DNA from: Siphonodentalium dalli | Lineage: Eukaryota > Mollusca > Scaphopoda > Gadilida > Siphonodentaliidae | Assembly (NCBI GenBank): GCA_032622095.1 | Contig: CP136064.1 | Span: 178,532,011-178,596,010 of the forward strand | Length of the DNA stretch: 64,000 nt | Direction of reading: 5' to 3' | Shown: positions 61,716 to 64,000 of the stretch, piece by piece | Position numbering within the stretch: position 1 is the stretch's first letter | Layout of the letters: the number at the start of each line of letters is the position of its first letter | The notes under the pieces: model-generated | Database searches by the model: none | The model's input: only the letters and a program-made list of their open reading frames with translations | Told to the model about the DNA's origin: nothing | Position numbers and translations under genes: made by a program

Positions 61716-62706
61716 TATCCTTATCAGATTTGTGAAAATGGGATCACAAAGTCAAATAAGGGCAGAGCAAGAGACTTAACTATTTCACTACATAGTAATT
61801 CTTAAAATATGTTTGCAAGAACTAGTTGGCTTATATAGAATGGAATGTTCTTCGTTGACTGCAATTCAGATTTTTTTAATGGGGTCACCTGGTCAAATAG
61901 GGGCCAAGCGAAGGACAGTTTCCCTCTTAATATGCTTCCTTCACAAGGACCATCAGGTCTATTTGACTGATATTTATGATATGTATGAAGGGTTCTTTGG
62001 TGTCTGGGATTCAAATTTATTCAGATGGGGTCACCAGGTTAAATAGGGTGGGACCAGGGACATAACTATATGTCTCTATAGTAATTCTTAAAATGTCTTC
62101 TCAAGGGATTTTGGACTATTTAGCTTACATATAGTATGGAGGAATCAGGAAGATCCTTTAGTGACTGAGATACAGATTTGTTAAAATGAGGTCAACCTGT
62201 CAAGAAATGGCAGTCTATGGGGAGTTAACACTTTTGTGTCCAATAAAATCATAGAAATACCAAATTCATTAAAACATCTACCTTGGAACCACCTGACTGA
62301 TTGGTCTGACATACATGTATTGTGTTTTGGGTCCATGGATAATTGGGCTTCAAACATGTTTAATTGGTTTTAGAAAAAGGCGCTTGTGAGATTGGAAATT
62401 TCCAACAATTGAGAAAGTTTGAGGTGTCGGTTGTGAAATTCCAACCTAAGACTTGGGAGTCTGGATCCCGGTCGGGAGGGGACTTGTTGAGCTGGAGGAG
62501 GGGGGTGATCAGTAGTGTACAGTTGGCAATTTCAAGGTGGTTTTTTACCAAGCTACATACTTGAAGTCTCTCTAGCCACATATCCTGTTTAAATCTACTT
62601 CTTTTAAAGTGATTATGAAAAGTGCTGACTGTTTTGGTCTCCAGAGTCCCAGTCTTATCAGTCTTTGCAGTCTGGCGAGCGACCCCACAGTCATTGACTG
62701 TCTTGT

Positions 62707-63435
62707 TTTATAAAATAAAAATCATATAGAATTCTGTTCTCTCCAATGATTACAAACAAGACACATTAACTAAATTGATTCTAGTGAAAATTACGTCCTG
62801 CAATTATGAGGAGAGACAATTAACTAAAGGCATTATTGTTTGTGTTGGGGAAAAGAAAACCGCTCTTCAGAATTCATTAGTGGTGTTTATTGATGCCCTA
62901 CACACCCTGGGGACGAAATAAGAATAATTTGCTAAATACAGGATGGGCAACTATGCCAAACTCAATAGCATGGGGCAGAATAAAAACACAGGATGGCACC
63001 TGTCATGTTATCTCTTAAATTCAAACAAATGGTCGATTGATGTCCCAGCATATATTATTTCAATGGGTTCATTGCCCAGATTATAACTGAAAACGAGAAA
63101 ATCTCATAAGGACCCTTACTGCCAGCCCTGAATAAACAGAATGAGAGTAAATCCTAAAATTTAGTGTTTTAGCCAAGCATGGTAGAGCATTTTGTAACAA
63201 TATTCACACCTTAATTAAGTCATTTAAAGTGCATGTCAATCAGGCACACAGCTGTTTTCAAGAAGTCTTTATCATGGAAGTTAATAAGAACCATATAGAA
63301 TTTTGTTCTCTCCAATTATTACAAACAAGACACATTAATTAATTTCTCTCCCAGTGGTCGATTTTTATTTTTAAAATTTGTATAGCATTTTGCAGCACTG
63401 GGTAAAGAATATTCTACCAGTACATGTTTATCATT
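62707..63435. other. Intron 7, little recognised
   Basis: 'agaattctgttctctccaat...acaaacaagacacattaa' at 62728-62770 recurs at 63297-63340, so a short dispersed repeat is duplicated. No TBCCD1 exon found. Confidence 0.5.
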
Positions 63436-63436
63436 A

Positions 63437-64000
63437 TACCCCCCGCAACGAAGTTAGGGGGGGTATACTGGAGTCAGCTTGTCCGTCGTCCGTCCGTGGA
63501 CACAAATTTGTCCGGAGTTTTTCTCAGTCGTTTTTTTATCAATTTCCGTGAAACTTGACACAGACATCAACCACCATGGGAACCTGTGCACCTGCGATTA
63601 TGACGTCTGTCGGACTTTTTTTGGTGGAGTTATCCCCCCTTTTTCGACTTGGAAACTTTTTTTGCAACATGCATAGTTTTGTCCGAGCTTTTATTCCTAC
63701 ATTTTTCGGTCAATTTTTTAAAAACGTGGCACAGATATTTAGTACCATGGGAACTTGTGCACCTGCGATTATGACGTCTGTCCGACATTTTTTGGTGGAG
63801 TTATCCCCCTTTTTCGACTTAGAAACTTTTTTTGCAACATGCATAATTTTGTCCGAGCTTTTATTCCTACATTTTTCGGTCAATGTTTTTTAATCTTGGC
63901 ACTGATATTTAGTACCATGGGAACCTGTGCACCTGCGATTATGACGTCTGTCTGACATATTTTGTGTGGAGTTATTCTCCTTTTTTGACTTAGAAACTTT
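63437..64000 (+). mobile_element. Third head-plus-core family, cut by the window edge
   Basis: A hairpin TATACCCCCC...GGGGGGGTATA (63437-63469) is followed by 'gtccgtcgtccgtccgtgg' and three core units of about 171 bp. 'accatgggaacctgtgcacc' starts at 63572, 63744 and 63915. Each core has 'tttccgtgaaacttgacaca' or a variant. Small ORFs follow the repeat and are not genes. Confidence 0.75.

Larger units (their letters stand above)
59366..62706 (+). mobile_element. Composite element B: head hairpin, GTCC run, cores, tail hairpin
   Basis: The head AGCTCACCTGAG...GGTGGAGCT (59366-59397) is followed by (GTCC/GTCT)n (59410-59465). Diverged core units follow ('atttggtgtgtatgttccct', 'ggtcactgggtcaaatag'; 59490-60240), then the 60.6-61.7 kb cluster and more core units (61720-62240). 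The end carries hairpin ACAGTCA-T-TGACTGT (62687-62701). The order parallels the 160-bp family, though the sequence differs. It has no coding capacity. Confidence 0.65.

Noticed and set aside
59366-62706. Possible later TBCCD1 exons
   Set aside because: Read for the expected post-helix region and the TBCC domain, but no splice-flanked match was found; the rest of the gene is probably beyond the window.
1-64000. LTR retrotransposons, integrated viruses or Maverick-type elements
   Set aside because: No long direct terminal repeats, reverse transcriptase, integrase, capsid or polymerase ORFs were seen.

Overview
The window is animal nuclear DNA, AT-rich and dominated by repeats, most likely from a mollusc and probably a bivalve. 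Two conserved animal genes are recognisable. Many repeats have the layout reported for bivalve 'pearl'-type, Helentron-associated elements: a terminal hairpin, short GTCC/GTCT runs and tandem cores of about 160 bp. The species assignment is inference. I see no prokaryotic operon, CRISPR array, rRNA or convincing tRNA gene.

Genes. (1) ARPC5, the Arp2/3 complex p16 subunit, is a complete uninterrupted minus-strand ORF at 2044-2493. (2) TBCCD1 runs on the plus strand. Seven coding exons (26030-26128, 27119-27180, 49521-49583, 50147-50247, 50529-50637, 54962-55022, 57959-58034) splice in phase into about 190 N-terminal residues, and the gene continues past the right edge. None of these exons stands out as an ORF by itself. 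Intron 2 is 22.3 kb and holds most of the satellite-like DNA. (3) Broken transposon genes lie at 19.7-23.4 kb: a plus-strand SAP-domain first exon and a convergent minus-strand THAP/HTH transposase pseudogene.

Layout. 1-3.8 kb: dispersed repeats, a possible MITE, ARPC5. 3.85-7.96 kb: a 4.1-kb long-inverted-repeat element carrying seven identical copies of a 15-mer. 7.9-11 kb: a segmental duplication and a three-deep nest (PIF/Harbinger-like, then Mutator-like, then piggyBac-like), each layer with its own target-site duplication (TSD). 11.36-17.02 kb: six Helitron-like units joined head to tail. 17-19.3 kb: degenerate composite repeats. 19.7-23.5 kb: transposon gene remnants around a duplicated 654-bp hairpin unit. 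26-58 kb and beyond: TBCCD1 and its introns. These hold a roughly 160-bp repeat array (28.2-42.4 kb) with a 2,115-bp higher-order period, a 5,158-bp transposon of uncertain superfamily inserted in it (33,914-39,071) that itself contains a Helitron, a reverse-strand Helitron-like remnant, a hAT-like element, and tandem copies of the exon 3 splice donor. 59-64 kb: a second composite family and the start of a third.

The strongest unifying observation is that repeat families with different bodies share a layout (head hairpin, GTCC/GTCT run, core units, tail hairpin containing GTCATTGAC) and a core resembling ATGAAAYTTGGTATG. This suggests related or convergent non-autonomous rolling-circle elements. 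ARPC5 and TBCCD1 are ordinary host genes, and nothing suggests they act together.
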